Shown here: positions 33,833 to 41,604 of the stretch, piece by piece
How the letters are laid out: each line of letters opens with the position of its first letter
How positions within the stretch are numbered: the stretch's first letter is position 1
From: an uncultured Lachnospiraceae bacterium
GTDB taxonomy: Bacteria; Bacillota; Clostridia; Lachnospirales; Lachnospiraceae
Length of the DNA: 64,000 nucleotides
Reading direction: 5' to 3'
Assembly (NCBI GenBank): GCA_934351835.1
Contig: CAKRJP010000009.1
Coordinates: forward strand, 44,864-108,863
Notes under the pieces: model-generated
Databases searched by the model: none
What the model saw: the letters and a program-made list of their open reading frames with translations, nothing else
Told to the model about the DNA's origin: nothing
Position numbers and translations under genes: made by a program

Positions 33833-34473
33833 AAGGGCTATTAACAAAGGATTTTCTTACAATTAAAAAGAAATATGGCTTACCTCGTGTGATTATGGAT
33901 ATAGCCATTATTATTGCGTTAATGTTCATATTGGAAAAAAGCGGAACAATATATATCAGTTTTTTACTCATTCCTATTGAAATAATGTCAATGATTATCT
34001 CCCTAACAACTTGTGACGAGCAATGGAAATGGGGGAAATATGCTGTATCACTTCCTGTATCTAAAAAACAGATTGTATGCAGCAGATATGCTTGTGCGGG
34101 TATTTTGTCCTTAATTGGCTTTGTGGTTGCACTCATTGTAAATTCTGCCTCATATATTCTGTTTCCACAATATGCATATGGTTTTTATCTCTTTATGTCC
34201 TGTGCTTCATTTGCACTGACATTATTGTTTTTGGCATTTGTTTTGCCATCAAATTACTCGTTAGGTGTTAATGCTGGATTTGCGACAATGTTTATCTTAA
34301 TTATACTGCTTGTTGTTTTGGGCTTATGGACTAAGGCAACAAATAATTCAATTATGTGGTTTGTTGTAGAGAATTTTGAAGTAAGCATTGCTATTGCAGG
34401 AGTTTCTGTTGTTGCAATATGCGGGTTGTCTTTTGTACTGTCAAACTTGTTTTTCAGAAAAAAATATATATAG
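33829..34473 (+). CDS. ABC-2-type transporter permease
   Basis: The 214-residue membrane protein has about six hydrophobic helices and resembles the ABC_2 permease family that partners single-domain ATPases. The motif TTCDEQWKWGKYAVSLPVSKKQIVCSRY in the first cytoplasmic region is characteristic, with key residues at about 62-89. It starts within the ATPase gene (4-base overlap). Together with the GntR protein it forms the cargo operon. Confidence 0.88.
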   Translation: MKGLLTKDFLTIKKKYGLPRVIMDIAIIIALMFILEKSGTIYISFLLIPIEIMSMIISLTTCDEQWKWGKYAVSLPVSKKQIVCSRYACAGILSLIGFVVALIVNSASYILFPQYAYGFYLFMSCASFALTLLFLAFVLPSNYSLGVNAGFATMFILIILLVVLGLWTKATNNSIMWFVVENFEVSIAIAGVSVVAICGLSFVLSNLFFRKKYI

Positions 34474-34486
34474 TTAGGAGTAAGAA

Positions 34487-34684
34487 ATGAGAAAGTGTAT
34501 CAGATGTGGATGTGAAATGAAAGAAAATTGTGCTGTAAAAATTGAAGGGGCGGGATATGGAATTGTTTTATCATCTGATGAAAACAAGTTATTTGGTGGT
34601 CGAATAGGAAAGCCTAAAGCAGCCATTTGCCCTGAATGTGGAGAAGTGTCTATTTATCTTGAAGATTTGGATAGATTAAACTAA
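34487..34684 (+). CDS. small zinc-ribbon protein
   Basis: The 65-residue protein carries CIRCGCEM and CPECGEVS, two CxxC knuckles likely to bind one zinc, with a short beta-rich insert. It starts 13 bases after the permease stop with TTAGGAG upstream and is probably the last gene of the cargo operon. The function is unknown. Confidence 0.75.
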   Translation: MRKCIRCGCEMKENCAVKIEGAGYGIVLSSDENKLFGGRIGKPKAAICPECGEVSIYLEDLDRLN

Positions 34685-34716
34685 TCCCTTCTTTTTCTAC
34701 GATAATGTTATGTACG

Positions 34717-34751
34717 CCGCCGCTATGGGTAAAACCGTAACGGCGGTTTTT
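34717..34751 (+). terminator. terminator of the ABC transporter operon
   Basis: CCGCCG (34717-34722) and CGGCGG (34741-34746) pair around a loop and are followed by TTTTT. It lies between the converging cargo operon and relaxase gene. Confidence 0.8.
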
Positions 34752-34756
34752 CAATG

Positions 34757-36193
34757 CTACCTGCTATCTCTGTCAATGGATTTTTTATACTGTCTTTGCG
34801 GTGGTTGCTGCTTGTTGCGTTCCTGTATCTCACGCAGATGTTTTAACACGCTCTGCCTTTCGGGCGGTCTGTGCTGTTCTTTAGTGGCAGCTGTCGGCTT
34901 CCTGCTGACTTGGTATTCCCACTCGGCAAGGTCACGGTTGTACTGCTCTACAACGCTTTCCATTTCTCGGAAAGTACGCATAAATACCTGCACATCAGGA
35001 TAACCGTCCGCTTTGAGTGTATCGGGGATTTTATCCAGCCTGTCGGCAATTTCCACTTCGGTTTCTTTGATTTTTACCTCCAACGCTTTTCGTTCTTTAC
35101 CTTTGAAAAGCCCCTTTGTATCAGCAAGCTGCTGTTTCAAGTGCGGCAGAACTTTGTCCTGCAAGTTTTTAATTTCCTTTGCCTTATCCTGTACTTTTAT
35201 CATCAGATTTCGCATATGACGGAACTCTGCCATATCAATATCAAGTGTAGGCTTGGGTGGCATATCCTTTTCCCGAATAAGGTTTTGCAGAAAATCTTTT
35301 GCCTTTGCCACAATCCCACGGAACAGATTAGGAAGCCAGCCTTTGCTTTTAATTGACTGGCTTGCTTTTTCGTGTATCTCGGTCTGCTTGACTTCTAAAA
35401 TCTTTGCTTCGGAAATACCCGATAACAACGCCATATCCGCTGTCCTGTTCCATTCCTGCCTTGCGGTATTGTCCGCTTCAATCTCGGCGGCTTTGGGATT
35501 GTTCTTGCCGATTTTCTTGGTGGGAAGATAAACGCTGTTCTTATCAAATACCTTTAACTGCTGTTCGGGATCGGAGATATGCCGATTGATAAGGTCGGTG
35601 TAAATCTCTTTTATCTCCCGAAGAAAAGGCTCGCTTTTGAATTTATCATCTTTCACGGTAAAGAGGTGGCTTTCGTAAACCTCGCCCTTTTTAATGACGG
35701 TACAGCCTTTGCGTATCTGCCCGTCCTCCCCTGTGATTTCTTTCTTGGTGCGTACCCTTTTGCCCGTTTCATCATAGAACACGCTGCGTGTGGCTCTCTT
35801 GATGTCAGGCTCAGGAAGCAGTTTTCTTTCGCTGAAGATAAGATGGATATGATAATTGGTTTTGCGTTTGTTGTGGTGGAGGGCTGACACGCACTCCACA
35901 CCATATCTCTTGCGGAACTCCTCCGTAAAATCTTCAAGGACTTCCTGCGGCTCGTATCTTGTATAAACTTCGGGCAGGGCGATAATCAATTCCCTTGCTT
36001 CGATACATTTGCCCTCTGTGCCGCTCCGCTTAAACTCCTGCTGGCTTTCCCTTGCAAGGTTACTCCAAAATTCATTGTCGGCGGTGCGGTAGGTGGCATA
36101 AAGGTTTTCCTGCTTTGCGTGGCTTGTGATATAGGATATTCTTCCCTTGACATTGGATAGCTTCGACATCTGTATAAATGAATGTCTTGCCAT
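34757..36193 (-). CDS. MobA/MobL-family relaxase
   Basis: The 478-residue protein has an N-terminal MobA/MobL relaxase domain with the metal-binding histidine motif NYHIHLIFSERK near residue 120 and the family start ARHSFIQMSKLSNVKGRISY. A long charged coiled-coil tail follows. Relaxases nick oriT and pilot the strand during mobilization. ATG 36193 is chosen because GGAGG lies 9 bases upstream and the family begins there. Structured DNA directly upstream is a plausible oriT. Confidence 0.92.
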   Translation of the reverse strand: MARHSFIQMSKLSNVKGRISYITSHAKQENLYATYRTADNEFWSNLARESQQEFKRSGTEGKCIEARELIIALPEVYTRYEPQEVLEDFTEEFRKRYGVECVSALHHNKRKTNYHIHLIFSERKLLPEPDIKRATRSVFYDETGKRVRTKKEITGEDGQIRKGCTVIKKGEVYESHLFTVKDDKFKSEPFLREIKEIYTDLINRHISDPEQQLKVFDKNSVYLPTKKIGKNNPKAAEIEADNTARQEWNRTADMALLSGISEAKILEVKQTEIHEKASQSIKSKGWLPNLFRGIVAKAKDFLQNLIREKDMPPKPTLDIDMAEFRHMRNLMIKVQDKAKEIKNLQDKVLPHLKQQLADTKGLFKGKERKALEVKIKETEVEIADRLDKIPDTLKADGYPDVQVFMRTFREMESVVEQYNRDLAEWEYQVSRKPTAATKEQHRPPERQSVLKHLREIQERNKQQPPQRQYKKSIDRDSR

Positions 36194-36228
36194 ATACTCC
36201 TTCCTCCCGTGACGGGCATACTCTTTTT

Positions 36229-36248
36229 GCAACCGAGAAATCGGTTGC
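36229..36248. other. oriT-candidate hairpin upstream of the relaxase
   Basis: GCAACCGA and TCGGTTGC are perfect complements around GAAA, 36 bases before the relaxase start. MobA/MobL elements usually keep oriT just upstream of the relaxase gene. Confidence 0.4.
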
Positions 36249-36361
36249 CGCTGTTTCGGCGGCGTAAGCAGACGGACAGCGAAGAAAACAGCGGGCTGTT
36301 TTCTTCTGTATCATAGCGGCGGTGCATTGCCCGAAGCGATGGTACAGTGCCCCCTGCAAGG

Positions 36362-36412
36362 GCGAAATACCCAGAGTACAAATCGAAGATTTGTGCGAGG
36401 GGTGTATTTCGC
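36362..36412. other. nested inverted repeat upstream of the relaxase
   Basis: GCGAAATAC (36362-36370) pairs with GTATTTCGC (36404-36412), enclosing a second perfect hairpin ACAAATC/GATTTGT (36378-36384 with 36388-36394). It lies between the excisionase and relaxase genes and could be an oriT component or a regulatory or attenuating structure. Confidence 0.45.
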
Positions 36413-36440
36413 TCTCAAACGCCGAGGGCTTGGAGAATGG

Positions 36441-36656
36441 TTATTCTACTTTGCGGACATCGTTTTCATTCAGCAGGTTTCTTCCCTGATTGACGCTCAT
36501 AAATCGCTCTAAAGTATCCCTGCGGATAATCGCTTTTCTTCCGACCTTGAGGACGGGAAGTTTGCCCCAGTCTACCAACTTACGCATTGTATTTCTTCCG
36601 ATACCCGTACATTCTGCTGCTTCTTCTATGGTTAAACCCATTTTGATGTTGCCCAT
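36441..36656 (-). CDS. excisionase-type helix-turn-helix protein
   Basis: The 71-residue protein has the MerR-like excisionase fold (LTIEEAAECTGIGRNTMRKL, then LPVLKVGRKAIIRRDTLERF). AGGAGG lies 7-8 bases before the ATG. Such proteins bend att-site DNA and direct the tyrosine integrase toward excision. It reads opposite to the integrase, toward the relaxase. Confidence 0.9.
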   Translation of the reverse strand: MGNIKMGLTIEEAAECTGIGRNTMRKLVDWGKLPVLKVGRKAIIRRDTLERFMSVNQGRNLLNENDVRKVE

Positions 36657-36836
36657 TTTATCAACCTCCTTTCAAAACACGCATTTTGCAACTATGTATC
36701 TGTAATTATACTTATTTTGATACCTCTTGTCAACTCGTTTTGCAACTTATTAAGAAATATTTTTGTCTATTATTAAATTTATGGTTGCAAAATAGGTTTT
36801 TCTGTGCTATACTATCAGCAATAGGAGGTGAAAGCC

Positions 36837-37523
36837 TTGAAAAAAGAAATTACATTCACCGCAAAACAGGTCGGTGAACGAGTGAAAGAACGCCGAACAG
36901 AATTAAACTTAACAATGCCCGAACTTGGTAAGCGTGTCGGGGTAAACAAATCTACCATTCAAAGATATGAAGCGGACGGAGTAGACCCGAAGCGTACAAT
37001 GATTATCAACGGGCTGGCAGAAGCACTCCTGACCACTCCCGAATGGCTGACAGGACTTTCCGAAGATAAGGAATATGACAGCCGCACTTTATGTGCAAGG
37101 GATATGGAGGAACATATCAAAAAATATCTTGATACGGTTTCTTCTGTGGTAAAGGGAGAACCGCACCAACAACTGCTTACCACATTCCTCGGAAAGATGA
37201 TTGACCTCTATACGGTTATGACTTATCACTTTGCAGACGCAATGGCTGAGGTTGACCGTGTAGCGGAGGACGAGGGCTTAAAGCAGTCCTTACGCCGCTA
37301 TGCGATTGAGTCAGGGGCGATTATGGAAAGGGTTTACCGTAAAGAAATGGAACTTCCTATCGAGAATATGAAGCAGTTTTTAGATGGGATTTTACATATC
37401 TACGATGAGGGACGCACCGCTGTAAAGATGGGCGACCTGTTCGGGATAGTGACAGCAGCCGAAGAAAGGGTTGCTGAAAAAGAAAAATTCCGTGGCACTT
37501 TGACAAGTGAAAATGCCGATTGA
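36837..37523 (+). CDS. XRE-family regulator of the mobile element
   Basis: The 228-residue protein has an N-terminal helix-turn-helix (VGERVKERRTELNLTMPELG, GVNKSTIQRYEADGVDPKR) and a long helical C-terminus. TTG 36837 is chosen as start because AGGAGG lies 8 bases upstream; a GTG at 36828 lies inside that site. It is divergent from the excisionase gene, so it probably controls the lysogeny-like decision of the element. Confidence 0.88.
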   Translation: MKKEITFTAKQVGERVKERRTELNLTMPELGKRVGVNKSTIQRYEADGVDPKRTMIINGLAEALLTTPEWLTGLSEDKEYDSRTLCARDMEEHIKKYLDTVSSVVKGEPHQQLLTTFLGKMIDLYTVMTYHFADAMAEVDRVAEDEGLKQSLRRYAIESGAIMERVYRKEMELPIENMKQFLDGILHIYDEGRTAVKMGDLFGIVTAAEERVAEKEKFRGTLTSENAD

Positions 37524-37555
37524 CATTCATCGGCATAAGTGACACTATTACTTTA

Positions 37556-37587
37556 CGCACACCATATGTCACAGTCCCGATTGCCAC
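37556..37587 (-). repeat. long inverted repeat arm, right
   Basis: Reverse complement partner of 32022-32052. It lies between the XRE gene and the integrase ribosome binding site. Confidence 0.7.
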
Positions 37588-37610
37588 GGATAGAAAGGAG
37601 AAATTTATCT

Positions 37611-38909
37611 ATGGCAAAAGGTTCTGTAAGAAAAAAAGGTAAAAAGTGGTACGCACGCTTCTATATCGAAGATGAAAGCGGCAGAAAAGTACAGAAAGAG
37701 TTTGTGGGAACAGAAAGCAAGTCTGAAACAGAAGCCCTGCTCAGAAAAGCAATCGCTGACTATGAGGAAAAGAAATTCGTTGCGAAGTCTGAAAACATCA
37801 CAGTTGGTATGCTGCTCGATCTGTGGGTGGAGGAAGAACTGAAACCCGGCAATCTCAGCAATGGTACGGTAATGTCCTATCAGGGAACGGTCAACCGTAT
37901 CAAACAGCACCCGATAGGAAACCGAAAGCTGAAAACCGTAACCGCCGACCATTTACAGGCGTATATAGACTTTCTCAGCTTTGGCGGTACAAATCCTGAC
38001 GGTACAACCGCAAAGGCACTCAGCAAAGGGTATCTCCGATTGTTTTCGGCTGTTTTACAAGGGGCGTTCCGTTTTGCGGTATTCCCGAAAAGACTGATAA
38101 CCTTTAACCCGATGCAGTATGTGGTATGGCGAGGAAAGAAAGAAGAATGCGAACTGTTCTCGGACGAGGACGGAGAAACTGCCTCCACACCAACGCTCAG
38201 CTACGAACAGTATCAGAGATTAGAGGACTTCCTGAAAAAGAAAAACAATCCTGCACTTCTTCCTATACAGATAGCCTATTATACAGGTTTGCGTATTGGA
38301 GAGGTCTGTGGTCTGACTTGGCAGGACATTAACCTTGAAGAACAATATCTGACAGTACGCCGCAGTATGCGTTACAACGGGGCAAGGCACAAAACAGAAA
38401 TAGGGGCAACAAAGCGTAAAAAAATCCGCACCGTGGACTTTTGCGATACGCTTGCCGCAATCCTGAAAACTGCGAAAACAGAACAGCACAAAAACCGTTT
38501 TCGATACGGGGAACTGTACAGCCTTAATTACTATTTGGAGGTCAAAGAAAAAGACCGCACCTATTATGAGGTTTACAGTCTGTCGAGGTCGGAGGAAGTC
38601 CCAGAGGGGTACAAGGAATTATCCTTTGTCTGCCTTAGACCTGATGGGGCATTTGAAGCACCGAGTACGGTGGGGATTATGTGCAGGACAGCGAGAAAAA
38701 AGGTGGAGGGATTGGAGGATTTCCACTTTCATATGCTCAGACACACCTATACAAGCAATCTGCTTTCAAACGGTGCAGCACCTAAAGATGTGCAGGAACT
38801 TCTCGGACACGCTGATGTCAGTACCACAATGAACATTTACGCTCACGCTACAAGGGAAGCGAAGCGTACTTCCGCAAGACTGCTGGATAAGGTAATCGGC
38901 GGAGAATAA
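37611..38909 (+). CDS. int: tyrosine-type site-specific integrase
   Basis: The 432-residue integrase has an AP2-like N-terminal arm-binding region (AKGSVRKKGKKWYARFYIED), a SAM-like core-binding domain (about residues 60-150) and the catalytic domain. Active residues are visible: Arg in YYTGLRIGEVCGLTW, His-x-x-Arg in FHFHMLRHTYTSNLL, and His and Tyr in LLGHADVSTTMNIYAHAT. AAAGGAG precedes ATG 37611; an upstream frame start at 37539 lacks one. It reads toward the right att site. Confidence 0.95.
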   Translation: MAKGSVRKKGKKWYARFYIEDESGRKVQKEFVGTESKSETEALLRKAIADYEEKKFVAKSENITVGMLLDLWVEEELKPGNLSNGTVMSYQGTVNRIKQHPIGNRKLKTVTADHLQAYIDFLSFGGTNPDGTTAKALSKGYLRLFSAVLQGAFRFAVFPKRLITFNPMQYVVWRGKKEECELFSDEDGETASTPTLSYEQYQRLEDFLKKKNNPALLPIQIAYYTGLRIGEVCGLTWQDINLEEQYLTVRRSMRYNGARHKTEIGATKRKKIRTVDFCDTLAAILKTAKTEQHKNRFRYGELYSLNYYLEVKEKDRTYYEVYSLSRSEEVPEGYKELSFVCLRPDGAFEAPSTVGIMCRTARKKVEGLEDFHFHMLRHTYTSNLLSNGAAPKDVQELLGHADVSTTMNIYAHATREAKRTSARLLDKVIGGE

Positions 38910-38911
38910 AA

Positions 38912-38952
38912 ATTTCCCTTGTTTCGGCTCATAAGGGCAAAAACAAGGGAAA
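38912..38952 (+). terminator. hairpin after the integrase gene, overlapping the right subterminal repeat
   Basis: TTTCCCTTGTTT (38912-38923) pairs with AAACAAGGGAAA (38941-38952). The 19-bp subterminal repeat (38931-38949) is partly inside this structure, so the sequence may serve both in termination and integrase binding. Confidence 0.55.
38931..38949 (+). repeat. subterminal direct repeat, right copy
   Basis: Partner of 31971-31989 with one mismatch. It lies inside the candidate right att site. Confidence 0.55.
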
Positions 38953-38985
38953 ATACATAAGGTTTGAACATTTAATAGGCGATAT

Positions 38986-39007
38986 GCCTTGAAAATACAG
39001 GGTTTAT
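38986..39007 (+). repeat. candidate attR of the nested element
   Basis: GCCTTGAAAATACAGGGTTT and two further bases match 31885-31906 at 20 of 22 positions. It lies 77 bases after the integrase stop. Confidence 0.6.
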
Positions 39008-39033
39008 AGAGGATTGAATAGATAAACTTGAAT

Positions 39034-39393
39034 TTATCTAACTTTTCCTTGAAAGCCTAAATTCTTCAAAGCATCTTCTCCAAACTTTGCAAAGTCACCT
39101 TCTGCACCAAAAGAAAAGAAAGCTTCTTTACCACCAGTGGCAATAATATCTGCACTCTGATACCCCTGATACTCGGATAACATAATTACTAAACTGGCAT
39201 AACTTCCTGTTCGTAAAAACCAGTTTTCAAAAATTAATAGTAGTGTTTTGGTGTCTCCCAATTCACGTATAATTTCGTCTTTGAATTCCACATCGGAGAA
39301 CTTACGTTTATCAAATTCTTCTTTGATTTTATTTTTGATTTCATCTAATTCATATCGTTTTTTAGCATACATTTCGACTTTCTTGCTTGCCAT
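39034..39393 (-). CDS. DUF6054-like small protein
   Basis: The 119-residue protein has a charged helical N-terminus and a C-terminal alpha/beta part (LLLIFENWFLRTGSYASLVI, then IIATGGKEAFFSFGAEGDF). I recognise this pattern as resembling DUF6054, of unknown function. AAAGGAG lies 8 bases before ATG 39393. It sits on the island, outside the nested element. Confidence 0.65.
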   Translation of the reverse strand: MASKKVEMYAKKRYELDEIKNKIKEEFDKRKFSDVEFKDEIIRELGDTKTLLLIFENWFLRTGSYASLVIMLSEYQGYQSADIIATGGKEAFFSFGAEGDFAKFGEDALKNLGFQGKVR

Positions 39394-39510
39394 TGAAAAC
39401 GCTCCTTTCAAATTTCAGTTTGTTGTAATCATTGTACCACAAAAATAGTTTTTATATACAAGTTCCACACTCTTCCTTCTATATTATTGACACTCCATTT
39501 CCCAACCACC

Positions 39511-40674
39511 TTAACCACCAATCTTGTTAGCAGTTTCTTTTTGTATTTCCTGTATCCATTCGTTTATCTGCTGGTTCATTTTCCTCATCTCGTTCTCATC
39601 AAGTGCAATAATTTGATTTTCAAACAACGATTTTATTTCTTCTAATTTTGCCAACAATTCTTCTGTCTTTCCATTTCGTGCCTCAAATATTCCATATAAA
39701 ACTCCTGTCTTTTGATATAACAACGATATCTCCCACGGCCACAATTTATCTTTATATAAGTGACATATTCTATCGTAATGGTCTTTTAATTCTTTTGTTT
39801 CTTCTTCACTCACCTTTTCTTCTAATAAAAGAACTTTTTGAAGTCGATAATACATCCATCTTAATTCTGCACGTATTTCCATCTCTGAATCCTGATTTTC
39901 TTTAGCTATATCTATAGCCTTGCATAGATAGACTAAACTCAGATTCCAACACCCTTCATCGTCATCCCATGAGTATCCCAAAACAAAATATCTCACCGCA
40001 CAATAATAATAAATCAGGAATTCTATCCTCGGAGACCTATTGTTCTTGCTTTTTAAACTCGCGATATATCCATCCAAAATTTTTATGTACTTATCTATAA
40101 ATTTCAGTTCCGGTTTATCATTGCGTTCTATAAATTCCGACATTTTCTCAATACGCCACTCTTGATCCGTTCTATTCATCTCCTGGATGTTCCCTTTAAG
40201 AATCGGCATTATGGAATTTTCTTTCATGGCACCAATTTCTTCCAGAAATTCATCGGCCATAACTGGTGTATCTTCTAAACTTTCTAATTTTTCACACTGA
40301 GCCTTCAGAAACAATAGCATCCGCTCCGCTACATCTGCATTTCCAAATAGTTTCAGCTTTTCCACCATATCAGCTACTTTGTTCCACCAACTCTCTCTTC
40401 TTTTTCTCGATCTGTCCTCGGATATTCTTGTTCCAAACTTAAATGTAACGGCCCACATTGCTTCGTACATCATACGATAAGGAATTGACATACGTTCTCC
40501 AATCCGTATACCCATAAAAAACTTGTCGATATTATTTTGAAACAGATTGTAACTAACATTTTTATTTTTCCGATACCAGATTACTTCCGAAAGCAATGGC
40601 TGCATTTTAATAATTTTCTTCTCTGCATCCACATACTCTAAAATTCCTTTATCTATGGTGATACTTACATCCAT
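39511..40674 (-). CDS. helical protein of unknown function, probably missing its 5' end
   Basis: The 387-residue frame from ATG 40674 is almost all alpha-helical and charged, with a pattern like tetratricopeptide or signalling-helix repeats (SLVYLCKAIDIAKENQDSEM, YDRICHLYKDKLWPWEISLL). No enzyme motif is visible. The frame is open further upstream to 40797, but that part is antisense to the integrase fragment at 40680-41046 and cannot be native. No Shine-Dalgarno sequence precedes 40674. The junction near 40676 therefore likely removed the original N-terminus, perhaps with a helix-turn-helix domain. Confidence 0.6.
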   Translation of the reverse strand: MDVSITIDKGILEYVDAEKKIIKMQPLLSEVIWYRKNKNVSYNLFQNNIDKFFMGIRIGERMSIPYRMMYEAMWAVTFKFGTRISEDRSRKRRESWWNKVADMVEKLKLFGNADVAERMLLFLKAQCEKLESLEDTPVMADEFLEEIGAMKENSIMPILKGNIQEMNRTDQEWRIEKMSEFIERNDKPELKFIDKYIKILDGYIASLKSKNNRSPRIEFLIYYYCAVRYFVLGYSWDDDEGCWNLSLVYLCKAIDIAKENQDSEMEIRAELRWMYYRLQKVLLLEEKVSEEETKELKDHYDRICHLYKDKLWPWEISLLYQKTGVLYGIFEARNGKTEELLAKLEEIKSLFENQIIALDENEMRKMNQQINEWIQEIQKETANKIGG

Positions 40675-40679
40675 AATAA

Positions 40680-41046
40680 AGAAATATTTGTCTGGGAAGA
40701 CGGCCACAACTTTCGGCCAGACTATGTATACCATCACTTCAAAAGTCTGGCGGAAAAATTCGGGCGACCTGATATGACTTTTCACGCACTCCGGCATTCA
40801 ACTGCATCTATGCTCTTTGAATTAGGATGGCATCCAAAAGAAATTCAGGGCTGGTTAGGACATGCTGATTTCTATACTACTATGAACATCTATACCCATA
40901 TTCAGAAATCTCTGTCTCACACCAATGCCGAACGTCTGGTAGGCGTCCTGATGCCACCATCATACGTTTCTTCTACGCCACTGTTAGAACAGGTGTTAGA
41001 ATGGCCACAAAAAACAAACTCTTGCGACTTAAAACAAGCCGGATAA
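40680..41046 (+). pseudogene. tyrosine integrase C-terminal fragment
   Basis: The frame reads IFVWEDGHNFRPDYVYHHF, then MTFHALRHSTASMLFELGWH, LGHADFYTTMNIYTHI and ends at TAA 41044-41046. The His-x-x-Arg and His/Tyr catalytic elements are present but the N-terminal two thirds are absent: the frame starts abruptly at about 40680. Its last codons are duplicated at 29921-29977. It is a relic of the element that founded the island, next to tRNA-Pro. Confidence 0.88.
40981..41034 (+). repeat. 54-bp direct repeat, right copy
   Basis: Matches 29921-29974 at 52 of 54 positions, 11,060 bases away, and forms the 3' end of the integrase fragment. Confidence 0.85.
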
Positions 41047-41108
41047 AAGGGTAAAGAAAAAGCCGAAACCCTTGCTATCTAAGGATTTCGGCTTCCCAAA
41101 TAAAAAAA

Positions 41109-41182
<74 letters not shown>

Positions 41183-41234
41183 ATATCGCTAAAAACTCAT
41201 GCGAGTTCTTGTCTTCCGGTCTGGCAATAAAGAA

Positions 41235-41257
41235 CCGGATGCTCCATAAGCATCCGG
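41235..41257 (-). terminator. hairpin between the two tRNA genes
   Basis: CCGGATGC and GCATCCGG pair around a seven-base loop. On the minus strand it is followed by TTCTTTATT, so it may end or process the tRNA-Gln transcript before tRNA-Pro. Confidence 0.5.
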
Positions 41258-41273
41258 CGCCCCTGCCAAGGAA

Positions 41274-41344
41274 CTACGGATAGAGGACTCGAACCTCTAC
41301 TAACAGAGTCAGAGTCTGCTGTGCTGCCATTACACCAATCCGCA
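41274..41344 (-). tRNA. tRNA-Gln (CTG)
   Basis: The 71-base cloverleaf has acceptor TGCGGAT/ATCCGTA and discriminator G. The anticodon stem is GCAGA/TCTGT with loop CTCTGAC, giving anticodon CTG. The T-arm GTTCGAGTC is present. CCA is not encoded. Confidence 0.93.
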
Positions 41345-41566
41345 ATGTTATAATGTTTTCAGCGAACAAATATTATTATATCTATTTTTCAAAAAAAGTC
41401 AACACTTTTTTCAAACTTTTTTCAAAAAGTTTTCTACTTGAGTTCCAAGATCTTTGCTTTTCTTTCAAAAAGCCCGCAAAACCAAGGTTTTCTGCATTTT
41501 TTATGAATACAGTTTTCCCTTTTTTCTGCGAACTTTTTGAACATCTCACTTAACTGTGATTTTTAT

Positions 41567-41599
41567 TCATGCAAAGATTCATGCAAAAAGTCATGCAAA
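41567..41599. repeat. three copies of a 9-mer at 12-bp period
   Basis: TCATGCAAA occurs at 41567, 41579 and 41591, exactly one every 12 bases, directly downstream of the dapL stop. The rest of the 41345-41604 gap is T/A-rich and must carry the tRNA promoter. Confidence 0.6.
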
Positions 41600-41604
41600 A
41601 TATT

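Larger units (their letters stand above)
31885..39007 (+). mobile_element. integrative mobilizable element of about 7.1 kb
   Basis: Bounded by 22-bp direct repeats, the segment holds TnpV, a YtrA-like regulator with an ABC transporter, a small zinc protein, a MobA/MobL relaxase, an excisionase, an XRE regulator and a Tn916-class tyrosine integrase reading toward the right end. It lacks a mating-pair-formation apparatus, so transfer would need a helper conjugative element. The cargo is AT-rich while relaxase and integrase are more GC-rich, suggesting modular assembly. Confidence 0.7.

Noticed and set aside
36229..36412. CRISPR-like repeat structure
   Set aside because: The repeats are inverted hairpins without regular direct-repeat spacing or cas genes; no CRISPR array was seen anywhere in the window.
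40675..40797. N-terminal 41 residues of the longest frame of the helical protein
   Set aside because: This part is antisense to a recognisable integrase C-terminal fragment, so it is not native coding sequence; ATG 40674 is used instead.
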